From: DASCOT01 sp036012155
Lineage (GTDB): Bacteria > Acidobacteriota > UBA890 > WLXD01
Direction: 5' to 3'
Length of the DNA stretch: 37,552 bases
NCBI GenBank assembly: GCA_036012155.1
Contig: DASCOT010000169.1
Span: 1-37,552 of the forward strand
The translations under genes and the position numbers were made by a program. Of the stretch, positions 1-7,513 are shown piece by piece. Position 1 is the stretch's first letter; each line of letters starts with the position of its first letter. The notes under the pieces are model-generated. The model was given only the letters and a program-made list of their open reading frames with translations, did no database searches and had not been told where the DNA came from.

Positions 1-1
1 C

Positions 2-301
2 TTCTATGCCAACCAGGGCCCGCGCCTGGGATTGGTAGCGGACGGCATCCTCCTGGCCACAGGTGAGACGCTCGACCAGGTCATCGAGCGGGTACTCGGA
101 GCCGGGCGAACGGGCGCTCCGCTCTTCACGTCCACCCCCGGATGGGTGACGCTCGGCATCCGCGGGAGCTATGCGCTCGCGGACACGCAAACGCTGATGT
201 TCGCGCTGAGCAACCTCACCGATACCAACTACCGCATGCACGGCTCTGGGTTCGACGCGATGGGCATCAACCTGAGCCTGGCCTACTCGGTGAGCTTTTG
301 A
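2..301 (+). CDS. TonB-dependent receptor, C-terminal end (partial)
   Basis: The reading frame is open from the window edge, so the start lies outside. The visible 99 residues look like the last strands of an outer-membrane beta-barrel. They alternate hydrophobic and polar residues, contain the segment SNLTDTNYRMHGSGFDAMG that is typical of the end of TonB-dependent receptors, and finish in a terminal phenylalanine (AYSVSF), the usual signal for barrel assembly. Such receptors import siderophores, cobalamin or glycans using TonB energy. The substrate cannot be read from this fragment because plug and TonB box are missing. The small exported protein 132 bases downstream could be co-transcribed. 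Confidence 0.8.
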   Translation, partial: FYANQGPRLGLVADGILLATGETLDQVIERVLGAGRTGAPLFTSTPGWVTLGIRGSYALADTQTLMFALSNLTDTNYRMHGSGFDAMGINLSLAYSVSF

Positions 302-433
302 GCCGAACGTATCGCGGCCTCTCCCCCCGAGACAACACGCTGGAACCGCCGACGGCGGTGAAACCCTCGGTGCCGCAGCGCGTAGCTATATCTAGCGAAG
401 CGGACGCCCCAGCTCTGTCACGGAGGAGTCGCT

Positions 434-1030
434 ATGCAGGCCAGCCTGCTGTCGTTGTTGATGATCGCCGCGGTAGCCATACCGAACGCCGCACCTGCAC
501 GCTCCGGCCAAGAGCGCGAGTACAAGCGTACTTTCAGCGCCGCCAACCTCGACGAGCTGTACATCGACTTCCCCATCGGTAAGCTCGAGATCGAGGGCAC
601 GAGCACCGATCAAATCGAAGTTGAGGTAAGCGTCGAGTGCGAGGGCTGGCGGGCCCGATCGTGCCGCGAGCGTGCCGACCGGGTCGAGCTCGAGCCCAGC
701 CACGACGGCGACCGACTGGAGCTCGCGTTCACCGGCTTCAGTAAATGGCGCAACGGCGGCATGCACATCAACATGAAGATTCGGCTGCCGGCGCCGCTCG
801 ACCTCGCGGTGGACATGAGCATCGGCGAGGTCTCGCTGCGTATGCGGGAGGCGGACGTCGGTCGATTGAGCATGGACACGGGGATCGGTGAGTCGTCGCT
901 GGTGACACCGGCGGGGAGATCCGCAAGCGCCGGGCTGTTTACGCGCGAGCTGCGGTGGGAAGAGGGCCACGGCGAGGCGCGGATCCACATCGACCTGGGC
1001 ATCGGCGAAGTTGCCGTTCGCCTGAGCTAG
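434..1030 (+). CDS. Exported DUF4097/toast-rack-like protein with repeated IGE motif
   Basis: This 198-residue protein begins with a short hydrophobic signal peptide (about residues 1-22, likely cleaved near PARS). A GGAGGAG ribosome binding site lies just before the ATG. The mature part is made of short beta-strands, and a motif recurs four times: IDFPIGKLEIEG, VDMSIGEVSLRM, MDTGIGESSLVT and IDLGIGEVAVRL. This layout resembles the repetitive beta-helix-like DUF4097 (putative adhesin/toast-rack) proteins, usually periplasmic or surface exposed. Two cysteines (in VECEGW and RSCRER) lie close together and could form a disulfide. The family has no known enzymatic role. The assignment rests on repeat pattern rather than a catalytic signature. 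Confidence 0.65.
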   Translation: MQASLLSLLMIAAVAIPNAAPARSGQEREYKRTFSAANLDELYIDFPIGKLEIEGTSTDQIEVEVSVECEGWRARSCRERADRVELEPSHDGDRLELAFTGFSKWRNGGMHINMKIRLPAPLDLAVDMSIGEVSLRMREADVGRLSMDTGIGESSLVTPAGRSASAGLFTRELRWEEGHGEARIHIDLGIGEVAVRLS

Positions 1031-1164
1031 AGCCCTGCGCCAGGTATTCGTTACAGGACGTTGGATACACGCACACCGCCAGCCGCCGAGCACTGCGGTA
1101 GGATGCGTCTCGAACACCGCCCCGATCCGCCGGAAGTTTCAGCTCCGCCTCGGGAACCCTGGCT

Positions 1165-2772
1165 ATGGATGCGATCGTCTCCAGACTGGAAACCGATAGT
1201 GCTGCAGCGCAGAAGAACGCCGCCCACCATCGCCAGCTAGCCGAGGAACTGCGCGAGCGCACCGCCGCGGCGCAGCAGGGTGGCGGTAGCAAGTACCGCG
1301 ATCGACACGCCGCCCAGGACAAGCTGTTCGTTCGCGATCGCATCGAGCGACTGATCGACGACTTCAGTCCGTTGCTAGAGCTGTCGCCGCTAGCGGCGGA
1401 CGGAATGTACGAGGGGCGAGCCCCGAGCGCCGGGATCATCACCGCCGTGGGGCGCGTGTGCGGCCAGGAGGTGATGATCATCGCCAACGACGCCACCGTG
1501 AAGGGCGGTACCTACTTCCCGCTCACCGTCAAAAAGCACCTGCGCGCCCAACAGGTGGCGCTCGAGAACCGGCTCCCCTGCATCCATCTGGTCGATTCCG
1601 GAGGCGCTTTCCTGCCAATGCAGGATGAAGTGTTCCCCGATCGCCAGCACTTCGGCCGCATCTTCTACAACCAGGCGCGAATGAGCGCCGAGCGTATCCC
1701 CCAGATCGCCGTCGTGATGGGCAGTTGCACCGCTGGCGGCGCCTACGTACCGGCGATGAGCGACGAGGTGGTAATCGTCCGCAATCAGGGCACGATCTTC
1801 CTGGCGGGGCCGCCGCTAGTGAAGGCATCGACCGGCGAGGAGACAAGCGCCGAGGATCTCGGGGGCGGCGATGTTCATGCCCGTCAGAGCGGCGTCGCCG
1901 ACCACCTCGCCACCGACGATGAGCACGCCCTGCGGATCGCACGCAATATCGTCGAGAACCTCAACCTAGTGAAGCACATCGAGGGGACACAGACGGAGCC
2001 CGAGGAACCGCTCTACCCGCCGGAGGACCTCTACGCGCTCGTCCCCACGGATCTGCGCAAGCCCTACGACGTCCGTGAGCTCATCGCGCGAATCACCGAC
2101 GGCAGCCGATTCCATGAGTTCAAAGCGACCTACGGAGCGACATTGGTCACGGGGTTTGCGCGACTACAGGGGTTGCCGGTGGGAATCCTCGCGAACAATG
2201 GCGTGCTGTTCTCCGAGAGCGCATTGAAGGCGACGCACTTCATCGAGATGTGTGACCTGCGCCGCGTGCCCTTGGTGTTCCTGCAGAACGTCACCGGCTT
2301 CATGGTCGGACGCCGCTACGAGGCCGGAGGAATCGCCAAGGACGGCGCCAAGATGGTGCATGCGGTGGCCAATGCCACGGTACCGAAGCTGACCGTGATC
2401 GTCGGCGGCTCGTTCGGAGCCGGAAACTACGGCATGTGCGGGCGTGCCTATGATCCGCGGTTTCTGTTCAGTTGGCCCAACGCCAGGATCTCGGTGATGG
2501 GAGGCGAGCAGGCCGCCATGGTGCTCGCGCAGGTCAAGCGTGATCAGCTGATGCGTGAGGGTACGGACTGGTCGAGCGAACAAGAAGAGGCGTTCAAGCA
2601 GCCCATACTGGACGTCTATGAGCAGGAGGGGAGTCCCTACTACGCTACCGCGCGGCTGTGGGACGACGGCATCATCGACCCGGCGCAAACCCGGGACGTG
2701 CTGGGGCTGGCCCTGTCGGCCACCTACAACGCTCCGATGCAGGAACCGCGCATGGGCGTATTCCGCATGTAG
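1165..2772 (+). CDS. mccB: Methylcrotonyl-CoA carboxylase beta (carboxyltransferase) subunit
   Basis: The 535-residue product matches the usual length of the carboxyltransferase subunit of 3-methylcrotonyl-CoA carboxylase, which transfers CO2 from biotin to 3-methylcrotonyl-CoA in leucine degradation. Both oxyanion-type loops are visible: GSCTAGGAYVPAMSDE near residues 187-202 and GGSFGAGNYGMCGRAYDP near 414-431. The segment LGGGDVHARQSGVADHLA is characteristic of the MCC beta group rather than propionyl-CoA carboxylase. The ATG at 1165 gives the normal N-terminus, including the QQGGGSKYRDRHAAQDKLF stretch. The hydratase gene follows 29 bases later, as in liu operons. The biotin-carboxylase alpha subunit needed for activity is not in this window. 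Confidence 0.92.
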   Translation: MDAIVSRLETDSAAAQKNAAHHRQLAEELRERTAAAQQGGGSKYRDRHAAQDKLFVRDRIERLIDDFSPLLELSPLAADGMYEGRAPSAGIITAVGRVCGQEVMIIANDATVKGGTYFPLTVKKHLRAQQVALENRLPCIHLVDSGGAFLPMQDEVFPDRQHFGRIFYNQARMSAERIPQIAVVMGSCTAGGAYVPAMSDEVVIVRNQGTIFLAGPPLVKASTGEETSAEDLGGGDVHARQSGVADHLATDDEHALRIARNIVENLNLVKHIEGTQTEPEEPLYPPEDLYALVPTDLRKPYDVRELIARITDGSRFHEFKATYGATLVTGFARLQGLPVGILANNGVLFSESALKATHFIEMCDLRRVPLVFLQNVTGFMVGRRYEAGGIAKDGAKMVHAVANATVPKLTVIVGGSFGAGNYGMCGRAYDPRFLFSWPNARISVMGGEQAAMVLAQVKRDQLMREGTDWSSEQEEAFKQPILDVYEQEGSPYYATARLWDDGIIDPAQTRDVLGLALSATYNAPMQEPRMGVFRM

Positions 2773-2801
2773 CGGTTGCAGGGAACACCGAGTCGAGAGA
2801 A

Positions 2802-3596
2802 ATGACCGACCAACCAACCACTACCTTGCGGCTCGAGCATACCGGCGCCGTGCTATCGGTGGTACTCAACCGCCCCCAGGTGCACGACGCCTTCGACGAC
2901 GTGATGATCGCCGAGCTGGCACAGGTTTTCCTGGCCGTTGCCGACGATCCCACCGTGCGCGTCGTGGTGCTGAGATCGACTGGCAAGCACTTCTCGGCAG
3001 GCGCCGACCTCAACTGGATGCGTCGCATGGCCGACTGCTCCGAGACCGAGAGCGCCGACGACGCACGCCGGATGGAGACCATGCTTCGAGCGATCGCCAC
3101 CTGCCCGAAGCCGGTGGTGGCGCGGGTGCAAGGAGCGGCGCTTGGTGGCGGAGCGGGACTCGTCGCAACAGCCGACATTGCTATCGCCTCGACCGCCGCC
3201 CAGTTCGGCTTCACCGAGGCTCGCCTCGGCATCGTCCCTGGAGTGATCTCGGCGTACGTCCTGCGAAAGCTCCCCGCGGGGCAGGCACAGGCTCTTTTCC
3301 TCACCGGTGCACGCTTCGACGCGCTACGGGCACGGGAGCTGGGGCTGATTCATGAGGTGGTCGAGCCGGGGACGCTCGACGACGCCGTCGATCGAGTGGT
3401 CGACGACCTGCTCGCGGGTAGCCCTGAGGCACAGGCCAAGATCAAGCAGCTGGTACCGGCCATCGCCCATCTCGGCGTCGAGGCCGCCGCCGATGTGACG
3501 GTCAAGGCGATCACAGAGGCGCGCGCCAGCGACGATGGCAAGGCCGGCATGACGGCGTTCCTGGACAAGGTCCGGCCGCCTTGGAGCTCGGACTAG
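2802..3596 (+). CDS. liuC: Methylglutaconyl-CoA hydratase (enoyl-CoA hydratase family)
   Basis: This 264-residue crotonase-fold protein would hydrate 3-methylglutaconyl-CoA to HMG-CoA, the step after MCC. The oxyanion-hole segments are KHFSAGADLNWM and VQGAALGGGAGLVA, and the retained catalytic glutamate is in FTEARLGIVPG. The first of the two glutamates of mammalian hydratases is replaced by glycine (GGGAGL), which to my knowledge is common in bacterial LiuC proteins and supports this over a generic FadB-type role. The ATG at 2802 gives the family N-terminus, so the longer in-frame extension that overlaps mccB was rejected. The 29-base spacing implies one operon with mccB. Confidence 0.88.
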   Translation: MTDQPTTTLRLEHTGAVLSVVLNRPQVHDAFDDVMIAELAQVFLAVADDPTVRVVVLRSTGKHFSAGADLNWMRRMADCSETESADDARRMETMLRAIATCPKPVVARVQGAALGGGAGLVATADIAIASTAAQFGFTEARLGIVPGVISAYVLRKLPAGQAQALFLTGARFDALRARELGLIHEVVEPGTLDDAVDRVVDDLLAGSPEAQAKIKQLVPAIAHLGVEAAADVTVKAITEARASDDGKAGMTAFLDKVRPPWSSD

Positions 3597-3649
3597 CCGG
3601 GAACACCCGGGCGCAGAGACAGTGCTCCGGCAGGCTGTCCTGGCGTGGC

Positions 3650-4573
3650 CTACGCCGGCACGGGTACCCGGCGTCGCGGCATGCGTAGCGCCGCCAGCGC
3701 CCGGGACGGAAGCTGCAACCTCGTCGCGTCAGCAAGACGGGAGCTTGCCTCGACGAGCGCCGGAAGGTCGACGCCGGTCTCGATTCCTAGCCGATGCAGC
3801 ATCGACACCAGATCCTCGGTGGCGAGGTTCCCGGAGGCGCCTGCGGCGTACGGGCACCCACCCAGGCCTCCGGCCGCAGCATCGAAGACTGATATCCCCG
3901 CATCGAGCCCGGCCAGCACGTTCGCCAGGCCCCGACCGTACGTATCGTGCAGATGCAATGCGATCGCCGACAGATCGAACTGAGCCCCCAGCAATTCGAC
4001 CATGCGTCCGACCTGTTCGGGATCGGCGATACCAATGGTGTCGCCGATCGAGACCTCGGCGCACCCCAGCTGGAAGAGACTAGCGGTGAGCCGTACCACG
4101 GCGTCCGCGTCTACGTCGCCCTGGTAGGGGCAGCCAAACGCCGTCGAAACATAACCTCGCAAGCGGCCCTGGCGCTCGCGTACACGCTCCGCGACAGGGC
4201 GGAAACGCTCGATAGATTCCGCGACCGAAGCGTTGATGTTGCGCCGGTTGAAGCTCTCCGACGCGGCGGTGAACACCGCCACCTCTTCAACTCCCGCCGC
4301 TAGCGCGCGTTCGAGACCGAATGAGTTGGGCACGAGCACCGGGAACCGAACGCCCTCCGGACGCTTGATGCGCTCCATTACCTCCCGCGCATCGGCCAGC
4401 TGCGGTACCCACTTCGGAGACACGAAGCTCGTGGCCTCGATGGCGGGCAGGCCGGTGGCCGACAGGGCATCGATGAAATCGACCTTGGTGTCGGTGGGAA
4501 CAAAGCGGGCGAGGTTCTGGAAACCGTCGCGCGGACCCACTTCGTACACCGTTACGCTGTGCGGCTTGCTCAT
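3650..4573 (-). CDS. liuE: Hydroxymethylglutaryl-CoA lyase
   Basis: The 307-residue DRE-TIM metallolyase cleaves HMG-CoA to acetyl-CoA and acetoacetate, the last leucine-degradation step. Visible catalytic elements are R15-D16 in EVGPRDGFQN, the metal-binding H207 and H209 in ALHLHDT, the cysteine of GGLGGCPYA (C240) and N249 in GASGNLATED, all matching known lyases. The start at 4573 fits the family N-terminus. An alternative ATG at 4630 would add 19 unconserved residues and would leave almost no leader after the promoter predicted here. The gene converges on mccB-liuC and diverges from the TetR gene, whose product is the obvious candidate regulator. Confidence 0.92.
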   Translation of the reverse strand: MSKPHSVTVYEVGPRDGFQNLARFVPTDTKVDFIDALSATGLPAIEATSFVSPKWVPQLADAREVMERIKRPEGVRFPVLVPNSFGLERALAAGVEEVAVFTAASESFNRRNINASVAESIERFRPVAERVRERQGRLRGYVSTAFGCPYQGDVDADAVVRLTASLFQLGCAEVSIGDTIGIADPEQVGRMVELLGAQFDLSAIALHLHDTYGRGLANVLAGLDAGISVFDAAAGGLGGCPYAAGASGNLATEDLVSMLHRLGIETGVDLPALVEASSRLADATRLQLPSRALAALRMPRRRVPVPA

Positions 4574-4643
4574 CGTTGGCCAACAGCTGTCCGGGTGGCG
4601 GCGATCCAGCGGCGCGCCGGCCGCTTTCATCCGGCTCGGTATT

Positions 4644-4672
4644 ATTATTAAATAAATGTTTAGTTAGCTCAA
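4644..4672 (-). promoter_or_regulatory. Candidate promoter of the HMG-CoA lyase gene
   Basis: Read on the minus strand, a -35-like TTGAGC (4667-4672) is followed after exactly 17 bases by AATAAT (4644-4649), which matches five of six bases of the -10 consensus. This is the most AT-rich stretch of the neighbourhood. Transcription would begin near 4637 and leave a leader of about 64 bases before the ATG at 4573, which supports that start over 4630. It is inferred from sequence alone. Confidence 0.5.
4650..4665. promoter_or_regulatory. Candidate TetR operator (imperfect 16-base dyad)
   Basis: The sequence AAATAAATGTTTAGTT is a near-palindrome: AA-TAAA is mirrored by TTTA-TT around a central TG, with 12 of 16 positions symmetric. 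It fills almost exactly the 17-base spacer between the predicted -35 and -10 elements of the lyase promoter. It also lies about 40 bases upstream of the divergent TetR gene. Both facts are typical of TetR-family autoregulatory operators, where bound repressor blocks RNA polymerase. I find no second copy upstream of mccB. Confidence 0.5.
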
Positions 4673-4702
4673 CGACCGGGCCACAGATGGTACCGTCAAC
4701 CT

Positions 4703-5365
4703 ATGACTGACAAGCCGATTCCGCCCCGCAAGAGCGCACGCAATACCGGCGCTACGCGGGAGGCGCTGATGAACGCTGCCACCGATCTGTTCGCGCTGCG
4801 CGGCTTCGAGGGGACGCGGGTCGATCGGATCGCCGAGACAGCCGGTGTCAACAAGGCGATGATCAGCTACCACTTCGGCGGTAAGAACGCGCTGTACAAC
4901 GAGATCTTGCGCGAGACGTTTGCTGATGCGCATCGACGATTCGCGGAGATTCGCGACTCCGATGCGGCGGCCGACGAGCGGTTGCGGGCGTTCATCCAGA
5001 CCTTCGCCGACCTGTCGATACGGCGTCCGGCGCTACCGGCAATGGTCCTTCGCGAGGTGATGTCGGGCGGTCTGCATATCGAAAAGGATCTGCTGCCGAA
5101 GCTACTGGCGATCTTCGGATTGGTTCAGGACATCATCGATCAGGGAATCGCCGAGGGTACGTTCTCGGCAGTCAACCCCTACCTGACGCATATCAGCCTG
5201 CTCGGTAGCCTGGTCTTCTTCTTCGCATTCACACCGATCAGGGCCAGCCTCGAAGAGGGCAGGCTCCCGGTTGGGGTGGCCGAGGTTCGGGAGTATGTAC
5301 GGCACCTGCAGTATGTGCTGGGCCGTGGACTCGCCCCTACCCTACCGAGCCCCGAGCCTGCCTGA
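4703..5365 (+). CDS. TetR/AcrR family transcriptional regulator
   Basis: The 220-residue protein has the N-terminal TetR helix-turn-helix. REALMNAATDLFALRGFEGT forms the first helices and VNKAMISYHFGGKNALYNEI holds the recognition helix followed by the conserved YHF-GGK-ALY element (about residues 50-70). The rest is the helical ligand-binding and dimerisation domain, with a hydrophobic stretch near LLGSLVFFFAFTPI. It is divergent from the HMG-CoA lyase gene, with a dyad between them, so local repression of the lyase and of itself is likely. An acyl-CoA ligand is a reasonable guess from context only. No clear Shine-Dalgarno precedes the ATG. Confidence 0.88.
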   Translation: MTDKPIPPRKSARNTGATREALMNAATDLFALRGFEGTRVDRIAETAGVNKAMISYHFGGKNALYNEILRETFADAHRRFAEIRDSDAAADERLRAFIQTFADLSIRRPALPAMVLREVMSGGLHIEKDLLPKLLAIFGLVQDIIDQGIAEGTFSAVNPYLTHISLLGSLVFFFAFTPIRASLEEGRLPVGVAEVREYVRHLQYVLGRGLAPTLPSPEPA

Positions 5366-5374
5366 GCGCCGGCG

Positions 5375-6898
5375 CTAGCCGACCAACGGGAATGCCGATG
5401 CCAACAGCCAACCGAAGAACAGCCCGGCGCCGATCCCGTAGCCCCAGGGTCGGTTGATGCGACTGCCGACGAAGACGAGGCAGCCCACGTAGAGCACCAG
5501 AACCGGCAACATCAGGGTTACCACCTGCATCGTCGGCACCCAGGCAGCAATCAGCAACAGCCCGGCAATCAGTGCCGCGATCTGCACCAGGCAGGCGAGC
5601 CATCGGCTGCGGCTGCGCGGATCGCCTTGCACCAACTCGGTGGCGGTAAACCAAGGAACGCACGCCAACGCGAACAATGGGAATCGCGCCAGCCGCGGCG
5701 CCACCATGCGCCAGTTGAGCCAGACGTAGTCGGAGGTCATCCCGACCACACACCAGAGGAACACGAAGAGGCCAACGCCCCACAGCGCGTCGCGACCGGT
5801 CGGCCGGCCGACGCGGAACCCTACGGCTAGTGCCAGCGTCCCGGCGATCAGCAGCCAAAGTGCGAGACCGCCACCGACCATCATTCCGCCGAGATGGGCA
5901 ACGTCGATCAGACGCGCCAGCCCGGCAACGAGCAGGGCGGCGACCAGGGGGGCACCGGCGAGCCCGACCCAGTGCATCGGTCGTCGTATCAGGTGTTCTT
6001 CTCGGTCCACATCGCGGCGCAGCACCGGCGCCAGGGACGCAACGATGGCCATCCAGCCGAGCACGTGAGCCAGCCACCAGACGATGCGGCGATCGGTATA
6101 CCGGACGCGCTCCACTGGTGCGAACTCGAGCGCTCGGTCGAGCCATTCCACCGCACCCTGGTGACTGGCCCGGCGGAAGAGAATCGAGAGGTGCCCAGCC
6201 CCTGCGATCGGCGTCAGGGCACGAGCTCGCCCGCTGCTGAAGTCGTCGCTCGGACCACCGGCGCGCTGTAGCAAGAACTCGGCGTTGCGCAGGTATCGCG
6301 CCTCCCATGCACCCGCCTGGAGCAGCAGGTTGCGTGGCGTAGAGCTGGTGACCTCGGCCGCTACTGGCGACACCGCCACCGTGGCTCGATAGCGCTCGGG
6401 ATTGCGGCGGGCGGCGGCCATGACCGCGCCGGCACCCATCGAGTGGCCCACCAGCGCGATGCGCTCCGCGTCGACCTCTGGCTGATCGACCAGCACATCG
6501 TACGCGTGGTCGATGCCGTCCTGGAGCGAGTCCTGATCAAACGGCAACGCATTCCGACCGTGACCGACGAAGTCGGTTAGCACGACGGCGTAACCGGCGA
6601 GCGTGAGCGCGTGCGCATACCCGAGCATCAGGCGCTCCGAGGCCGCCAGACCGTGCGCAATGATGACGCCCGGAACGCGGCTTCCCGTTAGCTCCTCTTC
6701 GTGATCGATTGCCTCGCCGGCGTGGCTGAGCTGATGCAGCTCCAGCCGATACAACGGATCGGTGACCATGTATCGCATCGGATGCCCGGCGCGGGTGGAC
6801 TCGCGCGTAAGCAGGCCCGAGCTCGCGTTGAGCAACGGTACCGTCGAGGCACCCACTAGCAGCACACCGATCGCCATTCGGGCCGCCGGGCCGAACAT
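5375..6898 (-). CDS. Alpha/beta hydrolase with C-terminal multi-pass membrane domain
   Basis: The 507-residue protein starts with an N-terminal membrane anchor (about residues 8-25). An alpha/beta-hydrolase domain follows, with an oxyanion HG in VIIAHGLAASE (about 79-89) and the nucleophile elbow ALVGHSMGAG (serine 153). The C-terminal half is a run of about seven or eight hydrophobic helices, giving an unusual fusion of hydrolase and integral membrane domain. The substrate is unknown; lipid or ester hydrolysis at the membrane is plausible. The ATG at 6898 shares one base with the final stop of the DUF3052-like gene upstream (TGATG), which argues for this start and for translational coupling. 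The hydrolase should face the periplasm if the anchor has an N-in orientation. Confidence 0.75.
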   Translation of the reverse strand: MFGPAARMAIGVLLVGASTVPLLNASSGLLTRESTRAGHPMRYMVTDPLYRLELHQLSHAGEAIDHEEELTGSRVPGVIIAHGLAASERLMLGYAHALTLAGYAVVLTDFVGHGRNALPFDQDSLQDGIDHAYDVLVDQPEVDAERIALVGHSMGAGAVMAAARRNPERYRATVAVSPVAAEVTSSTPRNLLLQAGAWEARYLRNAEFLLQRAGGPSDDFSSGRARALTPIAGAGHLSILFRRASHQGAVEWLDRALEFAPVERVRYTDRRIVWWLAHVLGWMAIVASLAPVLRRDVDREEHLIRRPMHWVGLAGAPLVAALLVAGLARLIDVAHLGGMMVGGGLALWLLIAGTLALAVGFRVGRPTGRDALWGVGLFVFLWCVVGMTSDYVWLNWRMVAPRLARFPLFALACVPWFTATELVQGDPRSRSRWLACLVQIAALIAGLLLIAAWVPTMQVVTLMLPVLVLYVGCLVFVGSRINRPWGYGIGAGLFFGWLLASAFPLVG

Positions 6899-7323
6899 CA
6901 ACCTCGCCCCTTTGGCGGCCGGTCCTTCAACCGATAGACGAACTTCAAACCCGACCAATCTTCATCGACCGCACAGACCTTCACGTCGACCAACCCGCCC
7001 TCCAAGCCCGTGTGGCGAACATCCGGCTCCGCCAGATCCTTCGGTAACTTCGACTACTTCTTTGGCCAGGAGATCCAGAGCATGCCGTCGCTTGCCAAGG
7101 CTCGTGTCAGAGCCGGAAACCGCAGCCGCAGCTCGGCGCAGCTGGCGGTGAAGAAGTGCACGAGATCCATTTCCCGCCCCAAGCGCTGTAGGAGCCGCAC
7201 ACCTTCCGGTAACGACCCGAGCAGCTCCGGGTAGTGGCTCGGAGCGCCAACAAACACGACCTTCATCCCGGGCTTGATTCCGAGCTTCCGGACCAGCGGG
7301 GTTGCCGAGTACCCGGAGCTCAA
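6898..7323 (-). pseudogene. DUF3052-like protein interrupted by an in-frame amber codon
   Basis: Translation from a TTG at 7321-7323, preceded by a good GAGGAG site six bases upstream, gives SSGYSATPLVRKLGIKPGMK and ends at ALASDGMLWISWPKK followed by TAG (7054-7056). The same frame then continues without interruption as SKLPKDLAEPDVR, then GLVDVKVCAVDEDWSGLKFV, to a TGA at 6898-6900. That second half is the expected C-terminus of DUF3052-type proteins (about 140 residues), so the intact product would be 141 residues. A single TCG-to-TAG change explains the break. TAG is used as an ordinary stop by many neighbours, so recoding is unlikely. The family has no established function. Confidence 0.75.
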
Positions 7324-7513
7324 GCGGCGCTCCTCAAGCGAAAAGACATTCTGACGGGTTCTTTGATCTCGATACCGGCTGCTACCCCTGAATCCAGGAG
7401 ACGGTCACCAACCGGCCACATCCTGTGCAAGAATAGTCGCCGCGACGCGACCGGGCTTTTATCCTCAAGAGCCATCCACTGAAACCGGTACGCCAACAGC
7501 CTTTTCTTCGCGT

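Noticed and set aside
3597..3610. Short CCGGG-AACA-CCCGG hairpin between liuC and the lyase gene
   Set aside because: Only five base pairs and no T-run; such short matches are expected by chance in GC-rich DNA.
5365..5376. Palindrome AGCGCCGGCGCT between the TetR and hydrolase genes
   Set aside because: Perfect but without a loop, so it cannot form a terminator hairpin, and there is no regulated promoter here because the genes converge.
7054..7056. Stop-codon recoding (UAG read as an amino acid) in the DUF3052-like gene
   Set aside because: TAG terminates many intact genes here (mccB, liuC, MBL, POT and others), so general recoding is not credible. A point mutation or base error is simpler.
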